Shown here piece after piece: positions 48,903 through 57,808 of a DNA stretch of 64,000 nucleotides. Each line of letters starts with the position of its first letter. Position 1 is the stretch's first letter. The position numbers were made by a program, and so were the translations under genes. The DNA comes from Bin87 sp965220505 (GTDB lineage Bacteria; Chloroflexota; Dehalococcoidia; Lucifugimonadales; UBA3495): assembly GCA_965220505.1 (NCBI GenBank), contig CBDCQE010000001.1, positions 1,302,001 through 1,366,000 on the forward strand, in the 5' to 3' direction. The notes beneath the pieces were generated by a model that saw only the letters and a program-made list of their open reading frames with translations, did no database searches and was not told the origin of the DNA.

Positions 48903-49937
48903 ATGACTACCGCGACTGCTGTCAGCGCAGGCCCGATGGAATACGTCAAGACCATCGGCGTCACGACCAACCAGAGCGGTCGAGGGTTCATCAACCCGTA
49001 CGACTGCGCCTTCACCAACGACGGACGCATCCTGGTGCTCAATCATGCTGACGCGGCCCGACAGGCGTTGATCCGCATTGGCGTCCTCAACTGGGATGAG
49101 GATTACCTGGGCGAGTTCAGCAAGGGCACCGGGCGCGGGGAAGGGCAGTGGACGCTGCCCATCGGGATGACGATCAGCGTGGATCAGCACATTCACGTGA
49201 CGGACGAGCACCTGCATCGCGTCACCGTATTCGACACCGACGGCGAATTCGTAAGGATGTGGGGAGAAAAGGGCGACGGCGCCGGGCAACTGCACGGACC
49301 GGCCGGGATCGCCGTAGGTACTGACGGAACGGTGTACGTCGCTGAGCAGTACAACCACCGGGTGCAGGTGTTCACCTCCAACGGCGAGCCGGTAACCACC
49401 TGGGGTGAATATGGAGACGGCGCCGGCCAGTTCAACATGCCCTGGGGTTTGGCTTTGGACGGAGACGGCAACGTTTACGTGGCGGACTGGCGCAACGACC
49501 GGATCCAGAAGTTCACCGGGACCGGGCAGCACCTGGCCACCTACGGGTCCTCCGGCACTGGGGACGGAGAGTTCAGCCGGCCTTCGGCGGTAGCCGTGGA
49601 CTCCGATGGTTACATATACGTGGCCGACTGGGGCAACGAACGCATTCAGCTGTTGGATCCGGACGGGAACTTCGTGCAATTGCTCCGGGGCCAGGCCACG
49701 CTCTCCAAGTGGGCGCAGGACTTCATGTCCGTGAACCCCGACGAGTACAACACGCGTCAGATAGCCAACCTGGTGCCGGATCTGCCGGACCACCTGGACA
49801 CGCCATATCTGATTTCGGCGCAAACGGAACCCTACTTCTGGGGGCCAGTATCGGTAAGGCTCGACCACGAGGAAAGGCTGTTCGTCGTGGAAGCCAACCG
49901 GCACCGCATCCAGGTGTACCAGCGCCGGAAGGAGTAG
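48903..49937 (+). CDS. NHL-repeat beta-propeller protein
   Basis: 344 aa with GGAGAGG before the ATG. Six-bladed propeller of NHL repeats: HVTDEHLHRVTVFDTDGEFVRMWG, YVAEQYNHRVQVFTSNGEPVTTWG, YVADWRNDRIQKFTGTG, YVADWGNERIQLLDPDG, FVVEANRHRIQVYQ. Repeats are separated by G-x-G-x-G-Q/E-F loops. No signal peptide, unlike many extracellular NHL proteins. A scaffold or ligand-binding role is possible; nothing specific is known. Confidence 0.9.
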   Translation: MTTATAVSAGPMEYVKTIGVTTNQSGRGFINPYDCAFTNDGRILVLNHADAARQALIRIGVLNWDEDYLGEFSKGTGRGEGQWTLPIGMTISVDQHIHVTDEHLHRVTVFDTDGEFVRMWGEKGDGAGQLHGPAGIAVGTDGTVYVAEQYNHRVQVFTSNGEPVTTWGEYGDGAGQFNMPWGLALDGDGNVYVADWRNDRIQKFTGTGQHLATYGSSGTGDGEFSRPSAVAVDSDGYIYVADWGNERIQLLDPDGNFVQLLRGQATLSKWAQDFMSVNPDEYNTRQIANLVPDLPDHLDTPYLISAQTEPYFWGPVSVRLDHEERLFVVEANRHRIQVYQRRKE

Positions 49938-49985
49938 AATGACTTTGGTGGCCACGGTGGGCAGTTGCCGGAATCGGGGACGCGT

Positions 49986-50546
49986 ATGGAAACTACCACT
50001 ATAATCGCCTTCGTCGCTGTGGGCCTATCCGCAGTTGGCATTGGTTTAACTATCGTCATACTGCTACTCCGGGGCAGTTTCCTGCTTGGTGGATCCATCA
50101 ATCAGGTGAACAACCTCGGCAAACAGGTTGAAGACCTAACCGCTGAAGTCAAGGAGCAACGCCAAGAACACCAAGAATCTATCCAGCGATCACATCGGGA
50201 GCACCAAGAATCTATCCAGCAATCAAATCGGGAGCACCAAGAGGCTATCCAGCAATCAAATCGGGAGCACCAAGAGGCTATCCAAAGATCAAATTGGGAG
50301 CACCAAGAGGCTATCCAAAGATCAAATCGGGAGCACCAAGAAGCTATCCAGCGATTGCGCCAAGAGTATCAGGAGTCCATCCAGCAGCTGCGGGCTGAAA
50401 TGGTCGCCGGGTTTGACAAACTGGCGGACGCGATAAACAGTCTGCGCGACGAGGTCCAGCAGAACAACCAGATGCTGGCGGCGTTGGCGAACCACACGCA
50501 CGACACTGACGGGCGAACCGTGTTCACCCTTCCGTCAATAGCCTGA
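49986..50546 (+). CDS. Membrane-anchored hendecad coiled-coil protein, second member
   Basis: 186 aa from ATG 49986 (GGGGA upstream). One N-terminal TM segment (about 6-29), a short loop, then eight 11-residue units of the type QQSNREHQEAI (about 54-140), an amphipathic segment (GFDKLADAINSLRDEVQQNNQML) and the C-terminal ALANHTHDTDGRTVF. Same topology, same 11-residue period and the same terminal AL-x-NH-x-H-x-x-DG motif as the protein at 4414-4941, although the repeat sequences differ. It lies just before glcD, 21 bp away. Function unknown. Confidence 0.75.
   Translation: METTTIIAFVAVGLSAVGIGLTIVILLLRGSFLLGGSINQVNNLGKQVEDLTAEVKEQRQEHQESIQRSHREHQESIQQSNREHQEAIQQSNREHQEAIQRSNWEHQEAIQRSNREHQEAIQRLRQEYQESIQQLRAEMVAGFDKLADAINSLRDEVQQNNQMLAALANHTHDTDGRTVFTLPSIA
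50150..50365 (+). repeat. 33-bp tandem coding repeat
   Basis: CACCAAGA recurs at exactly 33-bp spacing (50169, 50202, 50235, 50268, 50301, 50334). Central units are almost identical, which points to recent expansion by unequal recombination or slippage. Confidence 0.85.
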
Positions 50547-50567
50547 CGATAAAAGGGCTCTCACAAC

Positions 50568-52001
50568 GTGACCATCAATGACCTTCTGGCAGGCATTCGC
50601 GCCGTCGTTGGTGACGATTATGTAATCGCGCACCAGGAGGACCTGCTGGTCTACGAGTACGACGGTTCCGTCGACCGCTCGATGCCCGGGGCGGTCGTTT
50701 TGCCGGCTGACACGGACCAAGTCAGCAGAGTGATGAGGATCGCCTACGAGGCAGGCTTGACCGTGGTCGGCCGGGGAAGCGGCACCGGCCTCAGTGGCGG
50801 GGCGATCACCCCGCCGGAAGGGCTGCAGATCGCGTTCCCGCGAATGAACCGCATCCTGGATGTGGACACGGTAAACCGCACCGCGCTGGTGGAGCCCGGG
50901 GTGATTAACCTGGACCTGGACAATCACGTGCGCGGGTTCGGAATGCGCTACGCGCCCGACCCATCGAGCCAGCGGGCGTGCAGCCTCGGGGGAAATATCG
51001 CCGAGAACGCGGGCGGCCCGCACTGCCTGGCGTACGGCGCGACCACGAACCACGTCATCGGAATGGAGGTTGTCCTGGAAGACGGCGAGGTGGTTCATCT
51101 GGGGAGTCTGGCGCGGGAGGCCACCGGTTACGACCTGAGGGGTGCGTTCGTGGGTTCCGAGGGCACGTTCGGGATCACCACCAAGATATTGGTCCGGCTG
51201 CTGCGGCTGCCCGAAACGGTGCGAACCTTCCTGGGCATCTTTCCCGACATCGACTCGGCGTGCACGGCGGTGTCGGCGGTCATCGGCCATGGCATCGTAC
51301 CCGCGGCGCTGGAGATGATTGACGCGCTGAGCATCAAGGCAGTGCAGAACGTCACCGACGCCGGATACCCCAACGACGCCGGGGCGGTGCTCTTGATTGA
51401 ACTCGAGGGCCTGAACGAAGAGGTTGACGAGGTCAGCGGGGAGGTGGAAGCCGCGCTATGGGATACCGGCGCCGCCGACGTGCGGGTCGCTGAGGACGAC
51501 GCCGAACGGGAGCGCCTCTGGGTGGGCCGGAAGACGGCATTCGGCGCCTTCGGAACCATCGCACCCAACTACTACCTGGTTGACGGGGTGGTGCCCCGAA
51601 CTCGCTTGACGCAGATGCTGCGGAAGGTCAGCGAGGTCAGCGAACGTTACGGAATTACCATAGCCAACGTCTTCCACGCCGGCGACGGGAACCTGCACCC
51701 CTGCATGCTGTTCGACGCCCGCGAGCCCGGCGTTATGGAAAACGCGATGGCGGCGGCGGCGGAGCTGATGGAGGAGTGCGCTCTTTTGGGCGGCACGCTG
51801 AGCGGGGAGCACGGCATCGGCCTGGAAAAGAAGGAATTCATGCCGCTGGTGTACACCGACGCGGACATGACGGCGATGCAGTTGGTCCGAGAGGCTTTTG
51901 CCCCTGAAAACCGGCTGAACCCCGGCAAGATATTCCCCGACGGGAGCTACTGGCGGCCGTCAGCGCATCCGGCGGCGCATACCGTCGGAATGTACGCCTG
52001 A
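50568..52001 (+). CDS. glcD: Glycolate oxidase subunit GlcD (FAD-linked oxidase)
   Basis: 477 aa, start GTG 50568. PCMH-type FAD domain: VYEYDGSVDRSMPGAVVLPADT, VVGRGSGTGLSGGAI, SQRACSLGGNIAENAGGPHCLAYGAT, GYDLRGAFVGSEGTFGIT. C-terminal FAD-oxidase domain with VFHAGDGNLHPCMLFD and LSGEHGIGLEKKEFM (active-site His/Glu). Oxidises glycolate (or D-lactate) to the keto acid; electrons pass to GlcF. First gene of glcDEF. Confidence 0.95.
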   Translation: MTINDLLAGIRAVVGDDYVIAHQEDLLVYEYDGSVDRSMPGAVVLPADTDQVSRVMRIAYEAGLTVVGRGSGTGLSGGAITPPEGLQIAFPRMNRILDVDTVNRTALVEPGVINLDLDNHVRGFGMRYAPDPSSQRACSLGGNIAENAGGPHCLAYGATTNHVIGMEVVLEDGEVVHLGSLAREATGYDLRGAFVGSEGTFGITTKILVRLLRLPETVRTFLGIFPDIDSACTAVSAVIGHGIVPAALEMIDALSIKAVQNVTDAGYPNDAGAVLLIELEGLNEEVDEVSGEVEAALWDTGAADVRVAEDDAERERLWVGRKTAFGAFGTIAPNYYLVDGVVPRTRLTQMLRKVSEVSERYGITIANVFHAGDGNLHPCMLFDAREPGVMENAMAAAAELMEECALLGGTLSGEHGIGLEKKEFMPLVYTDADMTAMQLVREAFAPENRLNPGKIFPDGSYWRPSAHPAAHTVGMYA

Positions 52002-52046
52002 CTGCAGCAGCGCTTGCTTCGGCGTCCGAGCGGCTCCACCCCTGGC

Positions 52047-53381
52047 ATGACCACAACGCCTTCCATCGCTGGAAAACTGGCGGAGCTGATTGGCCCGAGC
52101 GCAGTCGTCGACGCGGAGGATTTGGGCGAATATGCCATCGGGCAGTGGCTGCCCGTGGTCGCAGCGAAACCGTCCAACGCCGATGAGGTGGCTGAGGTAA
52201 TGTCCTGGGCGCATCGCACCGGAATTGCCGTATACCCGTCCGGCGGGCGCACATCCACACAACTAGGTAATGCTCCGGCGCGTCCAGGCATCGCGCTGGA
52301 CCTGACCAGCCTGAACCGGCTGGTGGATTTCCAGCCCGCCGACCTGACCGTGAGCGTCGAAGCCGGCGCAACCATAGCTCAGCTGGATGAGGCTCTGGCG
52401 CAAGACGGAAAGCATGTGCCCATCGCGGCGCCGATAGCGGATCGCGCAACCATCGGTGGCACCCTGGCGACGGGGATCGGCGGTCCGCTGCGGTCTGCCT
52501 ACGGCCTGCCCAGGGATTGGCTGATCGGGATCAGCGTTGTGGGAGCGGACGGAACCCAGACGAAGGCAGGCGGGAAGGTGGTCAAAAACGTCACCGGCTA
52601 CGACCTGAACCGCCTCTACACAGGATCATTGGGCACGCTGGCGGTCATCACCGAAGCAACTTTCAAGCTGGCTCCGGCGCCGACGGATTGGGCCGTGATC
52701 CTGGCAGCATTCGACGGTGTCGATTCCGCAGCCGACGCGGCGCAGAACCTGCAGAGCCAATACTACGCTCCGCTGGGATTGCACATCCTGACCGGCGAGG
52801 CAGCGCAGCGGATAGATCCGCCAATGGGAGCAAGCACACTGGCCGTCGCCGTGTCCGGCGGCAGACCGGCATCGATGAAACGCCGAGTGGAAGACACAGT
52901 TGGACTCTGGTCTCCGGTGGCGGGGACAGTCCGCGTTGCCAGTGGCGACGAAGCGAACGGGCTGATCCGCACACTTACGGACCTTCCGGCTGACGCCGAA
53001 ACGCCGCCCTCGATTTGCGTCAGGATCAACGCGCCGCCCTCGTCGTTGCGGGAGATTTTGGCTTTCGCCAGCGTGCCAATGGGGAACGCACCGCCACCCT
53101 CGGTGGTGGCGGACGTCGGATTCGGTGGAGGTCGGCTGCTGTGGTGGGGTGACCCAGCGTCCGCTCATCCCGAAGACGTCATCACGGGGCTGCGTGGCAT
53201 ACAGTCAGCAGCTGGGCGTTTAGGCGGCGCAGCGATCATTGAGCGGTGCCCAGATGGCGCAAAGGTACATTTCGACGTTTGGGGGGAGCAACCCTCGGGC
53301 ATGCAGATCATGCGCCGATTGAAGCGGCAATTTGATCCCCAGAACATCCTGAACCCCGGCCGCTTCGTTGGAGGACTGTGA
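52047..53381 (+). CDS. glcE: Glycolate oxidase subunit GlcE
   Basis: 444 aa from ATG 52047 (TTG 52014 possible). FAD-binding PCMH domain: GIAVYPSGGRTSTQLGNAP, LVDFQPADLTVSVEAGATIAQL, TIGGTLATGIGGPLRSAYG, VVKNVTGYDLNRLYTGSLGTLAVIT. Shorter C-terminal half than GlcD and ending FDPQNILNPGRFVGGL. Its stop overlaps the glcF ATG (TGATG). Confidence 0.93.
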   Translation: MTTTPSIAGKLAELIGPSAVVDAEDLGEYAIGQWLPVVAAKPSNADEVAEVMSWAHRTGIAVYPSGGRTSTQLGNAPARPGIALDLTSLNRLVDFQPADLTVSVEAGATIAQLDEALAQDGKHVPIAAPIADRATIGGTLATGIGGPLRSAYGLPRDWLIGISVVGADGTQTKAGGKVVKNVTGYDLNRLYTGSLGTLAVITEATFKLAPAPTDWAVILAAFDGVDSAADAAQNLQSQYYAPLGLHILTGEAAQRIDPPMGASTLAVAVSGGRPASMKRRVEDTVGLWSPVAGTVRVASGDEANGLIRTLTDLPADAETPPSICVRINAPPSSLREILAFASVPMGNAPPPSVVADVGFGGGRLLWWGDPASAHPEDVITGLRGIQSAAGRLGGAAIIERCPDGAKVHFDVWGEQPSGMQIMRRLKRQFDPQNILNPGRFVGGL

Positions 53382-54781
53382 TGGTACGCGCCCCGGACCG
53401 GCATTCGGACTCCAGCCAGCACATGGGCGGTGGCATCGATGCCGGGCACGGTTTCCCGTACGGATTGCCCTTCGAGGGGTCGCTGAACGACGGTCCCGGG
53501 TTTACCGGTTCCGACGCGCCGGCCGAGGCGGACCTGTACCGGTGCGTGCACTGCGGCCTGTGTCTGAGCGCGTGCCCCACCTACGTCGAGACGCGTCTGG
53601 AAACCGAATCCCCGCGCGGGCGCATCGCCCTGATGAAAGCAGTCCACGAAGGGCGCACCGGCATCAGCGACCGGCTGGTGTCGCACTGGGAACTGTGCCT
53701 GCAGTGCCGAGCGTGCGAGGCGGTCTGTCCGTCGGGCGTACCCTACGGGCGCCTCATGGAACACACCAGGGCACAGGTCCAGGACAACGACCTGCAAAGC
53801 CCCGAATTGGGCCGGCTATCGCGACTGTTCCTGCGGGCAGCACTGCCCTACAACGAGAGACTACGCCTAGCCGGACACCTGATGCGGTTTTACCAACGGT
53901 CCGGATTGCAGCAGTTGGTCCGCAAGTCTCGACTCCTCAGCCTATTGCCCGGTGATCTGGCGGCGATGGAAGCGCAGATGCCCGTCATGGGGCGTCAGTT
54001 TTTCGGTCCCCGCGGCCAGGTATTCCCCGCGCAGGGCGAAAGGCGGATGACCGTGGGCATGCTGTCCGGTTGCGTCATGCCGCTGATGCAAGGCGATGCG
54101 ATGCGGGCGGCAGTGCGGGTGCTGCAGCGGAACGGGTGCGACGTTGCGGTCCCACCAGCCCAAGGGTGCTGCGGCGCGCTGAACCTGCACGCCGGCGATT
54201 TGGAACTGGGACGGCGCATGGCACGCCGGAACATCGACGCCTTCAAGCACGCTGGCGTGGATGTGGTTGTAACGGCGTCGGCCGGGTGCGGTTCGTCAAT
54301 GAAGGAGTACGGCGACCTGCTCCACGATGATCCCCACTACGCAGATGCGGCGCACGAGTTTGCGCGCAACACGCGGGACATCACCGAATTCCTGGCCGCA
54401 TTGCCGCTGGACTCGCCACAGGGCCAACTGCCCTGGCGGGTCACGATGCAGGACCCGTGCCACCTGGCGCACGCCCAGCGAATTACCGAGGCGCCCCGCC
54501 AAGTTTTGCGGAGCATACCCGGGTTGGAACTGGTGGAGATGGCGGAGTCGTCGCTGTGTTGCGGCTCCGCGGGTTTCTACTCGCTGATCCAGCGGGACAT
54601 GTCGCGACGATTGCAACGACGCAAGATCGACAACGCAGCGGCGACGGGAGCGGAGGTCATCGCGTCCGCAAACCCCGGGTGCATCGGCCAACTGGAGCAG
54701 GGCCTGCGGGATGCTGGCTCCGACGCACGAGTGATGCACGTGGTGGAGATACTGGACGCCGCCTATCAGGCGGAACGGTGA
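53381..54781 (+). CDS. glcF: Glycolate oxidase iron-sulfur subunit GlcF
   Basis: 466 aa. Two [4Fe-4S] ferredoxin motifs, CVHCGLCLSACP and CLQCRACEAVCP, then two CCG domains (GCCGALNLHAGD and later SSLCCGSAGFYSL) that carry further cofactor ligands. Membrane-associated electron transfer from GlcDE to the quinone pool. N-terminal extension of about 45 residues before the first cluster. Confidence 0.95.
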   Translation: MVRAPDRHSDSSQHMGGGIDAGHGFPYGLPFEGSLNDGPGFTGSDAPAEADLYRCVHCGLCLSACPTYVETRLETESPRGRIALMKAVHEGRTGISDRLVSHWELCLQCRACEAVCPSGVPYGRLMEHTRAQVQDNDLQSPELGRLSRLFLRAALPYNERLRLAGHLMRFYQRSGLQQLVRKSRLLSLLPGDLAAMEAQMPVMGRQFFGPRGQVFPAQGERRMTVGMLSGCVMPLMQGDAMRAAVRVLQRNGCDVAVPPAQGCCGALNLHAGDLELGRRMARRNIDAFKHAGVDVVVTASAGCGSSMKEYGDLLHDDPHYADAAHEFARNTRDITEFLAALPLDSPQGQLPWRVTMQDPCHLAHAQRITEAPRQVLRSIPGLELVEMAESSLCCGSAGFYSLIQRDMSRRLQRRKIDNAAATGAEVIASANPGCIGQLEQGLRDAGSDARVMHVVEILDAAYQAER

Positions 54782-54813
54782 GGCGCGGGGACCTGCTCGA
54801 AGGAAAACGCGTA

Positions 54814-54832
54814 GGGGCGCGGTAAGCGCCCC
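54814..54832. terminator. GGGGCG-stem hairpin terminator
   Basis: GGGGCGC (54814-54820), loop GGTAA, GCGCCCC (54826-54832). Lies between the convergent glcF and aminotransferase genes. Confidence 0.75.
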
Positions 54833-54871
54833 CAGGTTGATCGAATACGGGAGTTTTCAAACAACTCGCCC

Positions 54872-56068
54872 TCAGTCGCCGTGGCTGGCAAAGCTGCGTT
54901 GCGCCGCCGCCACGCTGGCTCCGTAGGCCACTTCATAATCCATGTCGCCGAGGACGATTTCGAGGGCGGACAGGAGAGACAACACGCTGGTTTCGCGGGC
55001 GCCGTTGCCCATCATGCCGACGCGCCAGACCCGGCCGCGGAATTCGCCCAGGCCGCCGCTGACCTCAATGTTGAAATCGTTCAGGAGACGCGCGCGCACG
55101 TCGGCCTCGTTGACTCCCTCGGGCGCGTTGACCACGGTGATCGGGTTGAGCTGGTAATCGGGGTCGGTGGCCAGTTCCAGACCCATTGCGGTCAGGCCGG
55201 CGCGCAAACCAGCGGCAACTTTGGCGTGGCGATCATGCTGTTCGTCGAGGCCTTCCTCCATCATCATGCGGAGGGACTCGCGCATGGCATAGATCATCGT
55301 AATCGGGCTGGTGTGGTGGTAGACCCTCTGGGTCTCATTCCAATATTCGGCAACGCCCTGGAGGTTGAAGTAGAAGCTTTCGACGGTGGTGTCGCGCTTG
55401 TTGATGACGTCCATGGCGCGTTCGCCGAAGCTGATGGGAGCCAAACCGGGAGGGGCGCCCAGGCACTTCTGGCTGGCGCTGTAGCAAACGTCGATATCCC
55501 AGTCATCGACCTGTACGTCGTGGCTGCCCAGGGAGGTCACGGCGTCGGCGACGACCAGGGCGCCATGCCGGTGAGCGAGGTCAATAGCGTCCGTCAGAGG
55601 AGTGATCGCGCCGGTAGACGTTTCGGCGTGAACCAGACCGACCATCTTGGCGCCCGGGTTTGCGTTGAGAGCGTCCTCCAGAGCGTTGAGGTCGGCGGGC
55701 TTGCCCCAGGGAGAATCGACCATGACCGTGTTCGCTCCGCAACGCTGGGCGATGTCGGCGAGACGTACCCCGAAGTAACCGTTCCGGCAGACGATGGCCG
55801 TGTCGCCCCGTTCAATGACGTTGACGCAGGCGGTTTCCATGGCCCCCGTTCCGGTGGCGGAGATAGGCATGGTCACGGTGTTGCCGGTGTGGAACACCTG
55901 GCGCAGCATCTCGCACACTTCGTCCATAACCTGGAAGAACACGGGATCCAGGTGCCCGACCACCGGTTGGGTCATGGCGCGCAGGACCCGGGGATGGACG
56001 GTGCATGGTCCGGCGCCCAGCAGGAGTCGGTTCGGCGCTTCGAATTCGTCTCGATATGATTCGGTCAC
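54872..56068 (-). CDS. Class V aminotransferase, alanine-glyoxylate type
   Basis: 398 aa from GTG 56068 (GGGAG site). Fold type I PLP enzyme: LLLGAGPCTVHPRVLRAM, ISATGTGAMETACVNV, VHAETSTGAI, VVADAVTSLGSHDV, and the PLP Lys in CYSASQKCLGAPPG. Close to the alanine/serine-glyoxylate aminotransferase group. With the convergent glcDEF it would turn glycolate-derived glyoxylate into glycine. Substrate (Ala, Ser or other donor) undecided. Confidence 0.92.
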   Translation of the reverse strand: MTESYRDEFEAPNRLLLGAGPCTVHPRVLRAMTQPVVGHLDPVFFQVMDEVCEMLRQVFHTGNTVTMPISATGTGAMETACVNVIERGDTAIVCRNGYFGVRLADIAQRCGANTVMVDSPWGKPADLNALEDALNANPGAKMVGLVHAETSTGAITPLTDAIDLAHRHGALVVADAVTSLGSHDVQVDDWDIDVCYSASQKCLGAPPGLAPISFGERAMDVINKRDTTVESFYFNLQGVAEYWNETQRVYHHTSPITMIYAMRESLRMMMEEGLDEQHDRHAKVAAGLRAGLTAMGLELATDPDYQLNPITVVNAPEGVNEADVRARLLNDFNIEVSGGLGEFRGRVWRVGMMGNGARETSVLSLLSALEIVLGDMDYEVAYGASVAAAQRSFASHGD

Positions 56069-56115
56069 GATGGTCTCCCTTGCGGACAAACAGGCCGGCA
56101 TGGCACGGATTGCAA

Positions 56116-56913
56116 CTAGACGACTGCGGAAGCCCCGCCGTCGATGTTGATGGCGACGCCCGTCAAATAGCTGGCACGATCGGAGGCCAAGAATGCAATC
56201 ACGTCGCCGGCCTCGGAACCCTCACCGACACGCCCCAAGGGCACGCCGCGTCCAGCTGCCAACTGGGCGTAGAAGTCGTCCATGTCCAGGTCCGGCTCGT
56301 TCACGATGCGGGCATCGTAACGGCGCTGGTGCTGACCGCTCTTGATGAGGCCGATGCACACGGTGTTGACAAGGATGTTGTCGCTGGCCAGGTCTTTGGA
56401 CAGGCCCTTGGTGATGGCGATGCCGGCCGCACGGGAGATTGACGTAGGCATAGAGTTGGCGCCCGGCGTCCGGCCGCCCAGGTTCGTGACGTTGATGATG
56501 CGCCCGCCGCCCACCTTGCGCATCTCGGGGATGGACGCCCGGATGAGGCGGACCGCACCCCATACCTTCAACTCGAAGTCCAGCTCCCAGTCGTCGTCGC
56601 TAACGTCCTCGAAGCCCTTGGCCATGGAGGTGCCGGCGTTATTAACCAGGATGTCAACGCGGCCGTACCGCTCCACCGCGGTGTTGACCACGCGTACCGC
56701 CGTCTCTTTGTCGGTGACGTCGGCGGAGAGGGGAAGCACCTCACCCTCAGTCGCGGTGCGGATCTCGTCCGCCGCAGCGTCCAGAATTTCCTGCCGGCGG
56801 GCCACGATGATCACGTTGGCGCCCTCGCCGGCCATGCGCTCCGCCGCTGCTTTGCCGATGCCCTCGCTACCGCCGGTGACAATGGCTACCTTGCCGTCCA
56901 GTCCCATCTCCAT
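56116..56913 (-). CDS. Divergent SDR without the Tyr-x-x-x-Lys pair
   Basis: 265 aa from ATG 56913 with AGGAGG. Rossmann start VAIVTGGSEGIGKAAAERM, VARRQE, NNAGTS and NVTNLGG are normal. Where YxxxK is expected the sequence is SMPTSISRAAGIAITKGLSK, so Tyr and Lys are replaced (Thr and Arg by my alignment). C-terminus TGVAINIDGGASAVV. I have the impression that similar SISRAAG proteins exist in other genomes. A reductase mechanism would have to differ, or the protein acts on another chemistry. Confidence 0.88.
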   Translation of the reverse strand: MEMGLDGKVAIVTGGSEGIGKAAAERMAGEGANVIIVARRQEILDAAADEIRTATEGEVLPLSADVTDKETAVRVVNTAVERYGRVDILVNNAGTSMAKGFEDVSDDDWELDFELKVWGAVRLIRASIPEMRKVGGGRIINVTNLGGRTPGANSMPTSISRAAGIAITKGLSKDLASDNILVNTVCIGLIKSGQHQRRYDARIVNEPDLDMDDFYAQLAAGRGVPLGRVGEGSEAGDVIAFLASDRASYLTGVAINIDGGASAVV

Positions 56914-56989
56914 GGCTCGCCTCCTTAGCGTTTTCGGCCCGAACAACGCGAATAGTTCGGGCGGCAAATTATGTCTACGGGCAACGGGA

Positions 56990-56995
56990 ATTATA
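56990..56995 (-). promoter_or_regulatory. -10 box upstream of the divergent SDR
   Basis: Minus strand TATAAT in the 100-bp gap after the HNH gene, about 77 bp before the ATG. No clear -35. Confidence 0.4.
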
Positions 56996-57013
56996 GCATA
57001 GAGGCCGAATTCT

Positions 57014-57802
57014 TCAGCCTCCCGGAGCCCCGGACAGGCCCCATGAAGCATCCTCGTCGCAGGTTCCAAGCATAGTTTCCAAGGCGGCGACTTCTGCGGA
57101 GGTTACGGTCAAATCCCAAGCCTCCTTGACGGAGATCCAATCGGCGGCGTAGCGGCACCAACCGGCGCTCTCTTCGGGTCGCCATTCGTCGGGCGCCTGC
57201 TTGCCCTTGGAGCGATTGACCGGCGCGCTGGTGGCCTGGAGGCTCGCCGGGTGGGTCAGGTCGTTGGCGTAGGCGCGTTTGCGTTCCGGTGACCAATCCC
57301 AGCCTCCAGACAGGTGGGCGTGGCCCAGGGGAACGTGGTGGTCGATGTCCACGTCGGAAGCGTCGGTGAAAACCTCGCCGGTCCAGGGCCCCACCCACTG
57401 GCCGGAGACGACACGGCACTGGTCGCCGTCATCCTGTGGAGCAAAGGACACCCGAGCCACGCTTTCAGCGATCAGCACCTCAGCGCGAGTGTTCTGACAA
57501 TCCCGGTCAGCGTCGATCCAGTGGCGCCAATCGCGGCGGTTGTAGTCCACGCGGCTGCCGCGGGGCGCAACGTCCAGGCTGCTCAGGGTGTCCAACAATG
57601 TTTGTACGTCCTCGGGCAGCGGCCGAGCGGTATAGGGGGTGGCCCTGGCATCGACTTCGGGATCCGAGCGAGTAACCAGGTCCCCTGACATCCGGGGGAT
57701 ATTCTTTATGTTGTCGACGGCTTCGTCGAGACAAGCCGTCGACATCAGGGCGATCGAGAGCACCACCCCGAGCCCAACCACCCACCTCCAGACGCCGGAC
57801 AC
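57014..57802 (-). CDS. Secreted HNH nuclease lipoprotein (GmrSD C-terminal-like)
   Basis: 262 aa. Signal peptide with lipobox STAC (Cys24) after a hydrophobic stretch (8-21). The extracellular part contains TPYTARPLPEDVQTLLDTLSSL, YNRRDWRHWIDADRDCQNTRAEVL, and an HNH core DIDHHVPLGHAHLSGGWDW followed by RAYANDL and NRSKGKQAPDEW, the layout of the DUF1524/GmrSD C-terminal nuclease family. An exported nuclease, for nutrient release from DNA or against foreign DNA. It starts 6 bp after the trpB stop, so it is probably cotranscribed with the trp genes. Confidence 0.9.
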   Translation of the reverse strand: MSGVWRWVVGLGVVLSIALMSTACLDEAVDNIKNIPRMSGDLVTRSDPEVDARATPYTARPLPEDVQTLLDTLSSLDVAPRGSRVDYNRRDWRHWIDADRDCQNTRAEVLIAESVARVSFAPQDDGDQCRVVSGQWVGPWTGEVFTDASDVDIDHHVPLGHAHLSGGWDWSPERKRAYANDLTHPASLQATSAPVNRSKGKQAPDEWRPEESAGWCRYAADWISVKEAWDLTVTSAEVAALETMLGTCDEDASWGLSGAPGG

Positions 57803-57808
57803 CGTGAT

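Noticed and set aside
50150..50365. Regular 33-bp repeats as a CRISPR array
   Set aside because: No unique spacers; the repeats are in-frame coding units of a coiled coil, and no cas genes are present.
54881..56059. 392-codon plus-strand frame opposite the class V aminotransferase
   Set aside because: Shadow of the aminotransferase, which shows full PLP-enzyme motifs.
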